DNA of 7,687 nucleotides from an uncultured Eubacteriales bacterium (GTDB taxonomy: Bacteria; Bacillota_A; Clostridia; Lachnospirales; Lachnospiraceae): contig CADCPV010000315.1 in the NCBI GenBank assembly GCA_902803345.1, positions 1 to 7,687 of the forward strand, in the 5' to 3' direction. Positions 1 through 6,295 of the stretch are shown one piece after another. The notes below the pieces were generated by a model. The model ran no database searches. It was not told the origin of the DNA and saw only the letters and a program-made list of their open reading frames with translations. The position numbers and the translations under genes were made by a program. Positions within the stretch are counted from its first letter, which is position 1; every line of letters starts with the position of its first letter.

Positions 1-1029
1 ATTCTTGAAAAAGAGAAGAGGCTCTGTCCGGGCGCGATTGCCCTGATCGGAATATACGGCTCTTTTCAGACGGGCGATATTCATCCGCTGTCCGACCTGG
101 ATCTTTTAATCCTGATCAATGACGATCGCGGATGGCAGCTGGGGCGAACCTTTATTCAGGACGATCTTCAGGTGGGGCACGATATTTACTGTACAAGCTG
201 GGAAAGCCTTCGGCAGGACGCCCGCTATGAGCATCCGAACATCGCCAAACTGATGGATTCCCGGATTGTTTACTGCGCGGATGAGAAGTACAGGGCAGAA
301 CTTCAGGCACTGCGGGACCAGGTGCAGAAGAAGCTTTCGGAGCCTTTCGGCGAAGCAGATTATCAGAATGCGGATAATGAGCTGAATAAAGCCCGGAGCT
401 GTTATGCGGATGCCATGACAGCGGAAGACCTGAATGAGATCCGAAGATTTGCAGGCGGTGTGCTCTACTATGCGGAAAATGCACTCGCCCTCCTGAACAA
501 AACCTATTTCCAGAGAGGCGTCAGGCGCGCCTATGATGAGCTGAGTGCCATGAAAAGACGGCCGGAAAATCTTTGCGCGCTGATCGATGCAGTCCTTATT
601 GCACCGACGGCAGCCGCCATGAAGGAAGAGCTGACAAGCCTGATGCGGGAACTGAATCGCTGTTTCCGGAAAACAGGTGAGATGTTTCAGCATGAGAAAA
701 AGCCGGCAGGTCCTGAAACCCTGTCCGGCACTTATGAGGAAATGTTTTCAAACTGGCACGGCAAGATGGTTCTTTCGGCAGAAAGCGGTGACCGCCATCT
801 GGCGTTTATGAGCCTCTCCAGCCTGAATGAAATGCTTTCCGATATCAGCAGTGAAACGGATATCGGAAGTGCTGATGTCCTTTCGGTTTATGATCCTGAA
901 GACCTCCTTCAGACAGCGGAGGGATTTGATAAGGTTCTGCAGGATTACCTGCAGGAGTACGAAAGGGCCGGAAACAAGCCGGAACATTATGCAGATATTG
1001 ACGCCTTTCTGTCAGCATACCTGGCCTGA
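1..1029 (+). CDS. Nucleotidyltransferase-fold protein (5' end outside window)
   Basis: The reading frame is open from the first base and stops at TGA 1027-1029, giving 342 visible residues; the true start lies upstream. Near the left edge it carries the signature of the Pol-beta/kanamycin-type nucleotidyltransferase superfamily: Gly20-Ser21, then S-D-L-D-L with Asp32 and Asp34, on predicted beta strands. Asp61 in a following strand (V-G-H-D-I-Y) fits the third metal-binding carboxylate. In this superfamily these residues bind two metals and transfer a nucleotide from an NTP to a hydroxyl, often on an antibiotic or a protein. Residues from about 85 to the end look all-helical, like the substrate-binding helical domain of such enzymes. 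No signal peptide or membrane segment is visible in this part. A GTG at 172 could be read as a start, but using it would discard Gly-Ser and the first two Asp residues, so it is not used. The substrate cannot be told; an antibiotic-modifying or a housekeeping role are both possible. Confidence 0.85.
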   Translation: MLEKEKRLCPGAIALIGIYGSFQTGDIHPLSDLDLLILINDDRGWQLGRTFIQDDLQVGHDIYCTSWESLRQDARYEHPNIAKLMDSRIVYCADEKYRAELQALRDQVQKKLSEPFGEADYQNADNELNKARSCYADAMTAEDLNEIRRFAGGVLYYAENALALLNKTYFQRGVRRAYDELSAMKRRPENLCALIDAVLIAPTAAAMKEELTSLMRELNRCFRKTGEMFQHEKKPAGPETLSGTYEEMFSNWHGKMVLSAESGDRHLAFMSLSSLNEMLSDISSETDIGSADVLSVYDPEDLLQTAEGFDKVLQDYLQEYERAGNKPEHYADIDAFLSAYLA

Positions 1030-1075
1030 TCGCTGATCGGTATGTGAAAAAGGATACGGAGCCTGTTACTTCCAG

Positions 1076-1180
1076 GCGAAACGGTGGAGGCCGGCGGAAA
1101 CGCTGGCCTTTGCCATTGGAAACTTCTGCAGGGTTTTCAGAAAATATGCCGGGCGGATGCTGGATGAGTACAGGCAGAAG
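1076..1180 (+). pseudogene. Relic of AraC-family C-terminal HTH domain
   Basis: In the frame that passes through 1157, codons 1103-1180 read L-A-F-A-I-G-N, then F-C-R-V-F-R-K-Y-A-G, then four residues and E-Y-R-Q-K. This matches the second helix-turn-helix of AraC/XylS regulators, whose usual form is I-A-x-x-x-G-F followed by about five residues, then F-x-R-x-F-K-K-x-x-G-x-x-P-x-x-Y-R. About five or six residues between the Gly and the second Phe are missing, and the conserved Pro near the end is Leu. Upstream, A-K-R at 1076-1084 and P-A-E-T at 1091-1102 fit weakly to the preceding helix, with further gaps. No start codon, ribosome-binding site or N-terminal domain belongs to it, so it is called a decayed gene end. 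A chance match is possible, but the run of matching positions makes this less likely. An AraC regulator beside a glycosidase-like gene would be a familiar arrangement. Confidence 0.45.
1086..1111 (+). terminator. GNRA-loop hairpin, possible weak terminator
   Basis: The arms 1088-1096 (AGGCCGGCG) and 1101-1109 (CGCTGGCCT) pair over nine positions with one G-T wobble around a GAAA tetraloop at 1097-1100, and two more wobble pairs can extend the stem. It lies 57 bases after the stop codon of the nucleotidyltransferase gene. The T run after it is only three bases, so termination would be inefficient. The right arm overlaps the AraC-like stretch, so it may simply be a fold within that relic. Confidence 0.3.
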
Positions 1181-1230
1181 ACAGAATTCGCCTTTATCAG
1201 TATACCGGTTACTCGTGACATATTTTGTAA

Positions 1231-1281
1231 ACGGGAAACAGGTTTTTTGACAGGAAGGATTGACAAAATACGGGAAACAGG
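1231..1281. repeat. 12-base direct repeat ACGGGAAACAGG, two copies
   Basis: Identical copies lie at 1231-1242 and 1270-1281, with starts 39 bases apart. The second copy fills most of the spacer between the -35 and -10 boxes of the promoter for the glycosidase-like gene. A looser third match (AACGTGGAAAC) sits at 1305-1315. The position suggests operator half-sites for a regulator, but the protein that would bind is unknown. Confidence 0.55.
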
Positions 1282-1288
1282 GTATGTT
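1260..1288 (+). promoter_or_regulatory. Sigma-A type promoter for the glycosidase-like gene
   Basis: A perfect TTGACA (1260-1265) is followed after 17 bases by TATGTT (1283-1288), a four-of-six match to TATAAT. Transcription would start near 1295, leaving a leader of about 65 bases. A second TTGACA at 1247-1252 has no acceptable -10 box at the right distance. The spacer contains the second copy of the 12-base repeat, so a protein bound there would interfere with polymerase. Confidence 0.6.
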
Positions 1289-1349
1289 TCATTTAAGAAT
1301 AGTGAACGTGGAAACCAATTGGAACACTGTAATTTTCAACTTGACAAAA

Positions 1350-1355
1350 AGGAGG
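1350..1355 (+). promoter_or_regulatory. Ribosome-binding site fixing the start at 1361
   Basis: A full AGGAGG is followed by five bases and ATG 1361. It overrules the in-frame ATG at 1157, which has no such site and would place the promoter and AraC-like relic inside the coding region. Confidence 0.85.
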
Positions 1356-1360
1356 CAACG

Positions 1361-3109
1361 ATGGAAAAGTACAGAAATTTCAAGATCTCATCCTATATCA
1401 GGGCTTACGAGCTGACCAGTATTACGGATGAAGAGATCCAGGCAGGAATCGATTATTTTCAGCAGTACACCCATCTCGACAAGATGTACATTGAAAATCA
1501 TCGCGGAAAAGTGGACATCCCGGTAAAACGGCTGCAGGAAGTCAAAGCGCTCTGTGAAAAGAACGGACTCGAGGTCGCAGGCGGCATCACTTCGACCCAG
1601 TTCGTGAACGGCGAGCGGAAACCGGCTTATTTCGATACTTTCTGCTATACGGATCCCGATCACAGGGCAGAATACCTTCGGATCGTCCGGGAGCTTGCAG
1701 GTGTTTTTGACGAAATCATACTGGATGATTTTTTCTTTACAGCCTGCCGGTGTGAGATGTGCATCAAGGCGAAGGGAAAGATGTCCTGGAAGAACTACCG
1801 CCTGAAACTGATGGAGGATTTTGCGCATGTGATCGTGGATGAGGCGCATAAGATCAATCCGAAGATGAAATTTGTCATCAAGTATCCGAACTGGTATGAA
1901 AGTTATCAGGAAACCGGCTTCAACCCCGGCAAACAGAAGGATATTTTTGACGGGATCTATTCCGGAACGGAGACCCGGCTCACCTTCTCGCCGCAGCATC
2001 TGCAGCGCTACGAATCCTACTCCATCATTCGTCTTCTGAACAATACCGCGCCCGGGAAGAACGGCGGCGGCTGGGTGGATCTCGGCGGATCGCAGCTGAA
2101 TATCACAAACTGCGTCGAACAGTGTGCACTGACGGTCCTCGCACGGACACCGGAACTGACACTCTGGAACTTTAATTCCTATAACGGGTCGGATGTGCTG
2201 CCGGCTGTCGGCCGTGCGCTGCAGAAGATCGATGCAATTCTCGACCGGGCCGGAGAACCCATCGGCGTTCACACCTGGGAGCCGTTTGACGGAGACGGCG
2301 AAGACCAGCTTTATAATTATCTTGGCATGTGCGGCCTCCCGGTGGAGCCCACGCCTTACTTTGATGATAAGGCGCCTGTGGTATTCTGTACCGAGGCTAC
2401 CGGAGAGGATCCGGACTGCGTGGAAAAACTGGAGGAATACATCCGAAACGGCGGCAATGCGGTGGTGACGATCGGTTTCTTCCGCAGAATGTATGATCAG
2501 GGCGTGAAGGATTTCACTTCCGTCCGGCTGACGAACCGCCATGTCCTGGGCGACTGCTTCCTGATCAATAACGCGAACTACATGGACAGAGAAGTTGCCT
2601 ATTCAAAAAAGCCGATTCTCTTTGAGATCATCGATTATAAGACCAATGCGACGCAGGCAGATATCTCAGTGATGGTGGATGAGGACAATTTCCCCGTCAT
2701 GACCGAAGACAATTACGGAAAAGGCCGCTTCTTTATCCTGAATGTGCCGGAGAATTTCGCGGATCTTTACAAGCTCCCGATGGAGGTGATCCGGAACATC
2801 AATAAGCACCTGACGATGTACCAGCGCGTGTATGTCGGTGCTTCCACGAAGGTCAATCTGTTTGCGTACGATAACAACGTCTATGTCTGCTACGGCTATG
2901 ACGAAAAGGGCGGCGATGTGCAGCTGGTTGTACGCGGAGATTCGAACGGCATCAAGGATCTCAATTCGGGCAGAGTCTATACCGAAAAGCTGTCCAGGCC
3001 GGCGCCGGCGCACCGCGGGGATGCGACTACGGTCATCGACGAGCCGCTGGAGTACATCTACAATATCAGGATCCCGCAGGGCCGCTTCTTCATGTTCAGC
3101 GTGATCTGA
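1361..3109 (+). CDS. Glycoside hydrolase-like protein with GATase-like domain
   Basis: The protein has 582 residues, with no signal peptide or membrane segment, so it is probably cytoplasmic. Residues 1 to about 295 read like a TIM barrel of the GH-A/GH42 type: alternating strands such as L-D-K-M-Y-I (39-44), V-A-G-G-I (72-76), I-I-L-D-D-F (119-124), F-V-I-K-Y (171-175) and L-T-L-W-N-F (266-271). Cys129, Cys131 and Cys134 form C-x-C-x-x-C directly after the Asp122-Asp123 strand, and Cys95 lies 34 residues earlier. GH42 beta-galactosidases hold zinc with the same C-x-C-x-x-C plus an earlier Cys. Asp122 or Asp123 are acid/base candidates and Glu204 is a nucleophile candidate, but these are guesses. 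Residues about 335-485 resemble the GATase-like domain of such enzymes, with a G-K-G-R-F-F-I-L strand at 453-460. Residues about 487-582 look like a small beta-sandwich. The gene seems to be transcribed alone, between its own promoter and a terminator. I cannot assign a CAZy family or a sugar substrate; a non-catalytic sugar-binding role remains possible. Confidence 0.6.
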   Translation: MEKYRNFKISSYIRAYELTSITDEEIQAGIDYFQQYTHLDKMYIENHRGKVDIPVKRLQEVKALCEKNGLEVAGGITSTQFVNGERKPAYFDTFCYTDPDHRAEYLRIVRELAGVFDEIILDDFFFTACRCEMCIKAKGKMSWKNYRLKLMEDFAHVIVDEAHKINPKMKFVIKYPNWYESYQETGFNPGKQKDIFDGIYSGTETRLTFSPQHLQRYESYSIIRLLNNTAPGKNGGGWVDLGGSQLNITNCVEQCALTVLARTPELTLWNFNSYNGSDVLPAVGRALQKIDAILDRAGEPIGVHTWEPFDGDGEDQLYNYLGMCGLPVEPTPYFDDKAPVVFCTEATGEDPDCVEKLEEYIRNGGNAVVTIGFFRRMYDQGVKDFTSVRLTNRHVLGDCFLINNANYMDREVAYSKKPILFEIIDYKTNATQADISVMVDEDNFPVMTEDNYGKGRFFILNVPENFADLYKLPMEVIRNINKHLTMYQRVYVGASTKVNLFAYDNNVYVCYGYDEKGGDVQLVVRGDSNGIKDLNSGRVYTEKLSRPAPAHRGDATTVIDEPLEYIYNIRIPQGRFFMFSVI

Positions 3110-3161
3110 ATCTGCCCGTATTCGTCTGGAAACAAGGCATGTTGTATCGGTAATCAAACCG

Positions 3162-3191
3162 GGGCTGTGAATCATTTTCACAGCCCTTTCT
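3162..3191 (+). terminator. Rho-independent terminator after the glycosidase-like gene
   Basis: GGGCTGTGAA (3162-3171) and TTCACAGCCC (3177-3186) form a perfect ten-base-pair stem with a five-base loop, followed by TTTCT. It lies 52 bases after the stop codon and separates this gene from the next unit. Confidence 0.85.
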
Positions 3192-3202
3192 GATGGAAGA
3201 CC

Positions 3203-3231
3203 TTTTCAAAAGCGTAACGTTGTGGTATCAT
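3203..3231 (+). promoter_or_regulatory. Promoter for the DUF4003-GNAT-MATE run
   Basis: TTTTCA (3203-3208), a four-of-six -35 match, stands 17 bases before TATCAT (3226-3231). The -10 box is preceded by TGG, giving an extended TGn -10 element that can compensate for the weak -35. It lies just after the upstream terminator and about 40 bases before the start codon at 3271. Confidence 0.5.
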
Positions 3232-3270
3232 ATTTTCGGATAAGAACGGACACTGCAGGAGGAGATAATC

Positions 3271-4305
3271 ATGGAGCCGAAGCTGGAAAAACGATGTATG
3301 GAATACCTTGCCAACAGGGATGCTGTAAGAAAAGCTTTCCGGCTGGACAATAAAGACCTGTATGACGTATGTGCAAGTATCTTCTGCGCCTGCGGCCAGA
3401 CGGCAGATACAGAAAAACTGAAAGAATGCAGGAAAATCATCAAGAAGAAAACCAGGCCGTTTTCCGGGTTCAGGAGCAGCAAGGTCCGGGCTATTCTGGC
3501 AAGCATGCTGTCGATCGGGGATGATCCCGAAAAACGGATGGATCAGGCCAACGAGTCCTTCCGCCTGCTGAAACGACAGTTTCGAAATTCGGAATATCTG
3601 GTATTGACCGCGTTTCTTTTCAGTGATCTTGCGGATAAGACCCTTACGGAAGAAGATGTTATCCGCGGGAAAGAGATCTACGTCCGGATGAATGAGAAAC
3701 ACCGCATTCTCACAGACAAAACAGACAGTGTCTTTGCAATGCTGCTTGCTTATTCCGGAAAAGGGGAAGATGAGCTGATCGAAGAGATCGAAACGTGCTA
3801 TACAGCCCTGAAAGACAGATTCCCCAATAGCGGCAGCAGGCAGACAGCTGCCCAGGTGCTTGCCATGGCGGCCGGTACGCCGGAGGAAAAGGCACAGCAC
3901 GTGATCGACCTGTATGATGCCCTGCTGGAAGCAGATGTCCAGTACGGCCGTTCTGACACGCTGCCTCCGCTTGCAGCACTTTCCCTGTCAGATACGCCTG
4001 TTCCGGTCCTGGTGGAAGACATCCGGGCTGCGGATGTATTTTTGAAAGCGAAAAGAAATTATGGTTTCGAAAAGGAAGAGAAAGAAAAGCGGGCCATGCA
4101 TGCCGTTATGATCGTGTCCGACCAGTTTGAAGGACCGAATCGGGTGAATGTGACGGCAATGACCAATGTCCTGGATATGCTGATTGCGAAACAGACAGTC
4201 TCCAGGATATCATTTGGCCTTAACGTGCTGCAGACTGTACTGCAGGTTGCCGCCAAATCGGATGAAAAGGAAGAAAAAGCCGAAAGTTCGCAGAGTTCAG
4301 AGTGA
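3271..4305 (+). CDS. DUF4003-like protein of unknown function
   Basis: The protein has 344 residues and starts at ATG 3271, eight bases after a perfect AGGAGG (3257-3262). It appears soluble and almost wholly helical, with no signal peptide. From memory it fits the DUF4003 family of Firmicutes, proteins of about 320 residues: a S-S-K-V-R-A-I-L-A stretch near 69-77, H-R-I-L-T (144-148) leading to F-A-M-L-L-A (155-160), a Q-x-x-A-Q-V-L-A stretch at 191-198, and R-S-D-T-L-P-P-L-A-A-L (227-237). The helix-pair pattern resembles a repeat scaffold more than an enzyme, and no catalytic motif stands out. The last 16 or so residues are charged, then rich in Ser and Glu, and are probably a flexible tail. 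It is the first gene after the promoter at 3203-3231, with a GNAT and a MATE gene downstream. The family function is not known to me. Confidence 0.7.
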   Translation: MEPKLEKRCMEYLANRDAVRKAFRLDNKDLYDVCASIFCACGQTADTEKLKECRKIIKKKTRPFSGFRSSKVRAILASMLSIGDDPEKRMDQANESFRLLKRQFRNSEYLVLTAFLFSDLADKTLTEEDVIRGKEIYVRMNEKHRILTDKTDSVFAMLLAYSGKGEDELIEEIETCYTALKDRFPNSGSRQTAAQVLAMAAGTPEEKAQHVIDLYDALLEADVQYGRSDTLPPLAALSLSDTPVPVLVEDIRAADVFLKAKRNYGFEKEEKEKRAMHAVMIVSDQFEGPNRVNVTAMTNVLDMLIAKQTVSRISFGLNVLQTVLQVAAKSDEKEEKAESSQSSE

Positions 4306-4308
4306 CAT

Positions 4309-4363
4309 CCGGGTGCTTGTCCGGAATGCGGCAGATGGAAAAGCGTAATGGGACAGCACCCGG
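4309..4363 (+). other. Intercistronic hairpin between DUF4003-like and GNAT genes
   Basis: CCGGGTGC (4309-4316) pairs with GCACCCGG (4356-4363), and TGTCC (4318-4322) pairs with GGACA (4351-4355); T4317 is a single-base bulge. The loop is 28 bases. The stem starts three bases after the stop codon of the upstream gene and ends four bases before the ribosome-binding site of the next. It has no T tract, so it is not a normal terminator. It may protect the upstream message from 3' decay or influence translation of the GNAT gene. Confidence 0.5.
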
Positions 4364-4367
4364 GAAG

Positions 4368-4373
4368 AAGGAG
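4368..4373 (+). promoter_or_regulatory. Ribosome-binding site selecting GTG 4383
   Basis: AAGGAG lies nine bases before GTG 4383. Earlier in-frame starts at GTG 4302, ATG 4326 and ATG 4335 lack a comparable site, and their codons would run through the intercistronic hairpin. Confidence 0.6.
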
Positions 4374-4382
4374 AATCACAAA

Positions 4383-4847
4383 GTGGAAATAATACGGGCA
4401 ACCGAGACATGGCAGCAGGCGGGGGCATATTATGTTCGGATTCAGGCAATGGCAAAGAAGCATCATATCACGCTGAGGCAGGAATTTGACGGGCACGATA
4501 CGCCTAAGACGCAGTATATTGTTGTGACGGACGATGCTTTTCCGATTGCGACAGCACGGATGTATCCGCTGGATACGGACAGTGTCATGATCGGCCGTGT
4601 AGTGGTTCTTCCGGAATACCGTCATCAGGGAATCGGTACCATGGTGGTACGGGAATGTGAGAAATGGGCTCTCGAACAGGGGTATCAGAAATCCGTTGTC
4701 GAAAGCCGTGACAATAAAACAGATTTTTACCTGCAGATGGGCTACGTACTTCTGGATCAGGTTGTGGAAGGAGACACCTTCCGCTGCATCCGAATGGAAA
4801 AGATTCTGAAAGAGGCCAAAGAAGAACTGGAATCAGACAGGGAATGA
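4383..4847 (+). CDS. GNAT family N-acetyltransferase
   Basis: The protein has 154 residues from GTG 4383, a usual length for a single-domain GNAT enzyme. These cytoplasmic enzymes move an acetyl group from acetyl-CoA to an amine on a small molecule or protein. The core strand R-V-V-V-L (72-76) leads into R-H-Q-G-I-G-T (80-86), the R/Q-x-x-G-x-G/A loop that holds the pyrophosphate of acetyl-CoA. Residues 115-121, F-Y-L-Q-M-G-Y, are the usual motif near the C-terminal end of the fold. The N-terminal M-E-I-I-R-A-T-E is typical of family starts and supports the GTG choice. The C-terminal tail (140-154) is a charged helix. The gene follows the DUF4003-like gene by 77 bases and precedes the MATE gene by 39, in the same direction, so co-transcription is likely. 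The acceptor cannot be told. A start at ATG 4335, adding 16 residues, is a less likely alternative. Confidence 0.85.
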   Translation: MEIIRATETWQQAGAYYVRIQAMAKKHHITLRQEFDGHDTPKTQYIVVTDDAFPIATARMYPLDTDSVMIGRVVVLPEYRHQGIGTMVVRECEKWALEQGYQKSVVESRDNKTDFYLQMGYVLLDQVVEGDTFRCIRMEKILKEAKEELESDRE

Positions 4848-4886
4848 TGAAAATGAACTGAGTATGGTGAGAATGGCGGGGAAAAT

Positions 4887-6254
4887 ATGGAAAGAAAACA
4901 AAAAATCGGTCTCAATATGACAGAGGGCAGTATCCTGAAAACACTTCTTGTGTTTGCGGTGCCCATCCTCCTGACGAACCTGATCCAGCAGCTGTATAAC
5001 ACGGTCGATCTGATTATTATCGGGAAATTTGTCGGAAACGAAGGTACAGTCGGCGTTTCCACCGGGGGAGACCTGATCAACTTTATCACCATGCTGTCGA
5101 TCGGCTTCTCTTCGGCGGGACAGGTCTACGTATCACAGCAGGTGGGGGCCCGGGATTATGATAATCTGAAAAAGACCATCGGAACGCTTCTCTCGGTCAT
5201 GATGGGCGCGTCTCTGGTGTTTGCAGCTGTGGGAGCGATCGTAGCAGAACCTTTTCTTCGGATGATGAACTGCCCGGAAGAGGCCTTTTCACAGGCTGTG
5301 GATTACATGCGCATTACCTGTATCGGAGCCCCCTTTATCTACGGCTACAACGCAGTCTGCGGCATCCTCCGGGGTATGGGGGAATCCAAAAGACCGATGA
5401 TTTTTGTGATTATCGCCGCGGTTTCCAATATCATCATGGACCTTCTTTTCGTGGTCGTTTTCCGGATGGAAGCCGCAGGTACGGCGCTTGCGACCGTAAT
5501 TGCCCAGTTTGCCTCGTTTGCCGCCGCCTTTGTCTTCATGTACAGAAAGCGGGAACATTTTGATTTCGATTTTAAGCTGTCCAGCTTTAAAGTGTATAAA
5601 AAACCGCTGCTGGTTCTCCTGCGGCTCGGAATTCCGAGAGCCCTTCAGAGCAGTCTCATTAACGTATCCCTGCTTTTCTGCAGCTCCAGGATCAATGCAT
5701 TCGGTATCATCGCTTCCGCTACGAACAGCGTCGGAAACAAGGTGACGAGATTCGCAAATATCATTACACAAAGCGTAGATACCGGCGCCGCCACAATGAT
5801 CGGCCAGAATCTGGGCGCCAGGAAAAACGACAGGGCGAAGAAAACCGTGCACGTTGCCCTCGCAATTGCGCTTGGGGTCGCCGCGGTCAACAGTCTTGCA
5901 GCGATCTTTGCGCCGCGGCTGATTTTCAGTATCTTTACCAATGATCCGGAAGTCATCGAATTCGGCGTCACATTCATGCGTATTTCCATCATTACATTTA
6001 TCCTGGCAGCCGTTATGGGACCTTATCAGGCTATGATCACAGGCTCGGGGAATGCGAGCCTCGGCTTCCTTGTGGGTATACTGGACGGCGTCGTCCTCAG
6101 GATCGGACTCAGCCTGCTGTTCGGTGAACTGATGGGGATGGGCGTTGTCGGGTACTTTTACGGTAATGCATTGCCCAGACTCGCCCCTTGCATCATCGGA
6201 ATTATTTACTTCTACACGAATGCCTGGGAGAAGCGGCGCCTTCTCACGGAATAG
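4887..6254 (+). CDS. MATE family efflux transporter
   Basis: The protein has 455 residues, the normal length for this family, with about twelve hydrophobic membrane segments in two related halves. MATE proteins export cationic drugs or metabolites in exchange for sodium ions or protons. Visible family features are P-I-L-L-T-N-L-I-Q-Q-L-Y-N-T-V-D (26-41) in the first helix, G-x-x-x-x-x-S-Q-Q-V-G-A (78-88) with a basic stretch after it in half one, and the matching A-T-M-I-G-Q-N-L-G-A-R (302-312) in half two. The I-L-R-G-M-G motif (160-165) and I-T-G-S-G-N (384-389) are also paired between the halves. The start at ATG 4887 has only a weak G-rich site (GGCGGGG, 4875-4881). An in-frame TGA at 4854-4856 and no better start leave little choice, so translation may be helped by coupling to the GNAT gene 39 bases upstream. 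The gene ends the unit, before a strong terminator. The substrate is unknown. Confidence 0.92.
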   Translation: MERKQKIGLNMTEGSILKTLLVFAVPILLTNLIQQLYNTVDLIIIGKFVGNEGTVGVSTGGDLINFITMLSIGFSSAGQVYVSQQVGARDYDNLKKTIGTLLSVMMGASLVFAAVGAIVAEPFLRMMNCPEEAFSQAVDYMRITCIGAPFIYGYNAVCGILRGMGESKRPMIFVIIAAVSNIIMDLLFVVVFRMEAAGTALATVIAQFASFAAAFVFMYRKREHFDFDFKLSSFKVYKKPLLVLLRLGIPRALQSSLINVSLLFCSSRINAFGIIASATNSVGNKVTRFANIITQSVDTGAATMIGQNLGARKNDRAKKTVHVALAIALGVAAVNSLAAIFAPRLIFSIFTNDPEVIEFGVTFMRISIITFILAAVMGPYQAMITGSGNASLGFLVGILDGVVLRIGLSLLFGELMGMGVVGYFYGNALPRLAPCIIGIIYFYTNAWEKRRLLTE

Positions 6255-6295
6255 CTGATGGGTTTGGCGCGATTGTGTTGAAGCTGCACTGATAC

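Larger units (their letters stand above)
1030..1360. other. 331-base intergenic region, mostly regulatory and relic
   Basis: No intact gene is supported here. The frame of the downstream gene is open back to about 1037, with an ATG at 1157, but the strong ribosome-binding site at 1350-1355 places that gene's start at 1361. From left to right the region holds a GNRA-loop hairpin (1086-1111), a stretch that translates like the end of an AraC-family regulator (about 1076-1180), two copies of a 12-base repeat (1231-1242 and 1270-1281), a promoter (1260-1288) and an 8-base palindrome CCAATTGG at 1315-1322. Confidence 0.7.

Noticed and set aside
172..1029. The nucleotidyltransferase gene starting at GTG 172
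   Set aside because: The frame continues upstream to the window edge and contains the Gly-Ser and Asp-x-Asp active-site motif before 172.
1226..1241. CcpA catabolite-repression (cre) site near TGTAAACG
   Set aside because: The left half fits the cre consensus, but the right-hand CA is one base too far away, so the match is not good enough to call.
1157..1360. A 68-residue N-terminal extension of the glycosidase-like protein starting at ATG 1157
   Set aside because: There is no ribosome-binding site at 1157, whereas a perfect AGGAGG precedes ATG 1361. The extension would contain the promoter and the AraC-like relic, and its translated composition does not fit the barrel start.
1388..2542. 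A 384-residue open frame on the minus strand
   Set aside because: It lies wholly within the glycosidase-like gene, shows no recognisable domain, and is explained as an antisense shadow of a GC-biased coding sequence.
3178..3900. A 240-residue open frame on the minus strand
   Set aside because: It is antisense to the DUF4003-like gene and begins in the terminator and promoter region. Its Cys- and Phe-rich composition and lack of a domain mark it as a shadow.
4302..4382. GNAT gene starting at GTG 4302, overlapping the upstream stop as GTGA
   Set aside because: The stop-start overlap is tempting, but no ribosome-binding site precedes it, the extra 27 residues are not GNAT-like, and AAGGAG at 4368-4373 points to GTG 4383.
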